A stretch of DNA of 5,793 nt, from assembly GCA_002483395.1 (NCBI GenBank), contig DLHV01000054.1, forward strand, positions 1 to 5,793, read 5' to 3'. A program made the translations under genes and the position numbers. Shown piece after piece: positions 5,203 to 5,793 of the stretch. The DNA comes from Chloracidobacterium sp. UBA7659. GTDB taxonomy: Bacteria; Acidobacteriota; Blastocatellia; Pyrinomonadales; Pyrinomonadaceae. Under the pieces are notes generated by a model. That model had not been told where the DNA came from. It ran no database searches and saw only the letters and a program-made list of their open reading frames with translations. Each line of letters opens with the position of its first letter. The first letter of the stretch is position 1.

Positions 5203-5793
5203 TCAAAAGCCACGCGGCCTCCCCGCGCCGTGACCTGCCATGTTGCCTGCTCCTCCGACCGGTTTAACAACTCTGACCGAAGTTTGTTCCGCCTCCTTTA
5301 ACAGAGCTTCAAGAGCGCGTCCTTTCCTCGGATCCTTGGCGACAAATCGGGCCACCGACATTGCCTGGGCCTCTCTGGCGACCAAGCCGCGTGCAATTCC
5401 TGTCGCATCGACAGCCGTGATTATTACGGCACTCGCGACCATTACTATTTCGGCAATAGCGGCGCCGAGCGCGGCCCCCTGCATCGATTTCTCGGCATAA
5501 GTTGAAAGCAATTGCGTGGCGTCACCCGTCAAGATCGCTGCGGAGATCAGAGCCGCCTGCGATCCGGTAACATTACCGTCCTTGTTTAATTCATAAGCCA
5601 TCGATACCAGCTTCTTCGGGTAATTCCATATCGATCGGCTAGGCAGATCGGCACCGCCGAGAGCATCTGATATCTCCGCGATCCCGGGTAACGCGTCGTC
5701 ATACCTTCGAATGAGCCTTCGATGTTCGTCCTCTCCCAATTCAATTTTGATAACCAGTCGATCAATCGCCTTTTCCAGCGCCTTCTGAACCGG
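5203..5793 (-). CDS. C-terminal part of unrecognised protein with hydrophobic segment (partial)
   Basis: The reading frame is open from the right edge, giving 196 visible residues; the true start lies outside. It begins PVQKALEKAIDRLVIKIE, a charged helical stretch, then a helical region (LPGIAEISDALGG; WNYPKKLVSMAYELN). A Gly/Ala-rich hydrophobic segment follows at about residues 106-128 (AALGAAIAEIVMVASAVIIT), long enough to be a membrane or glycine-zipper helix. The tail is charged and ends in Gly-rich low complexity (GGAGNMAGHGAGRPRGF). The opening PVQ.ALE.AI is reminiscent of segments in DUF4157-type proteins found with extracellular contractile injection systems, but the diagnostic part is not in view and I do not assign it. 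It is separated by 55 bp from the next gene. Confidence 0.75.
   Translation of the reverse strand, partial: PVQKALEKAIDRLVIKIELGEDEHRRLIRRYDDALPGIAEISDALGGADLPSRSIWNYPKKLVSMAYELNKDGNVTGSQAALISAAILTGDATQLLSTYAEKSMQGAALGAAIAEIVMVASAVIITAVDATGIARGLVAREAQAMSVARFVAKDPRKGRALEALLKEAEQTSVRVVKPVGGAGNMAGHGAGRPRGF

Overview
The window suggests a member of the Acidobacteriota, possibly Blastocatellia-like. The main reason is the 713-codon gene at 828-2969. It fuses an OmpR/PhoB-type winged-helix DNA-binding domain, one membrane helix and a TolB-like (PD40) beta-propeller, an architecture greatly expanded in that phylum. Moderate GC in the central and right parts, lipoproteins with an OB-fold, and the imidazolonepropionase-like amidohydrolase remnant fit this but do not prove it. 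No rRNA, tRNA, CRISPR array, transposase or integrase is visible.

Layout. (1) Bases 1-600 are visibly more AT-rich than the rest. They carry an unrecognised 158-aa gene on the minus strand, preceded and overlapped by a possible 29-aa leader ORF. Its 3' end is odd: it has short direct repeats and a CxxC-bearing overlapping frame that runs off the window. (2) Bases 528-827 are a divergent intergenic region. Its most striking content is three GTGAG copies at exactly 11-bp intervals just before the propeller gene; this is the spacing used by PhoB/OmpR-type winged helices. (3) Bases 828-2969 encode the membrane-anchored regulator/sensor. (4) Bases 2977-3213, minus strand, hold the C-terminal end of an amidohydrolase gene. 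It lacks its 5' part and has an in-frame TAG, so it is a pseudogene. (5) Bases 3186-5793, minus strand, hold four closely spaced genes read right to left: a partial protein with a hydrophobic segment (it enters from the right edge), a diverged peptidoglycan-binding-like protein, a secreted 267-aa protein, and a lipoprotein with a tRNA_anti-like OB-fold. The last gene runs into the amidohydrolase remnant.

The three complete genes of the right-hand group each have a Shine-Dalgarno sequence and gaps of 55, 38 and 16 bp, so they probably form one transcription unit. Two of the products are exported, one resembles a cell-wall-binding protein, and the partial one may be membrane-associated. An envelope-related function is therefore likely, but the molecular task cannot be named from sequence alone. 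The propeller gene and this group converge. The amidohydrolase remnant between them marks a past rearrangement breakpoint, so the two neighbourhoods may not share a history.
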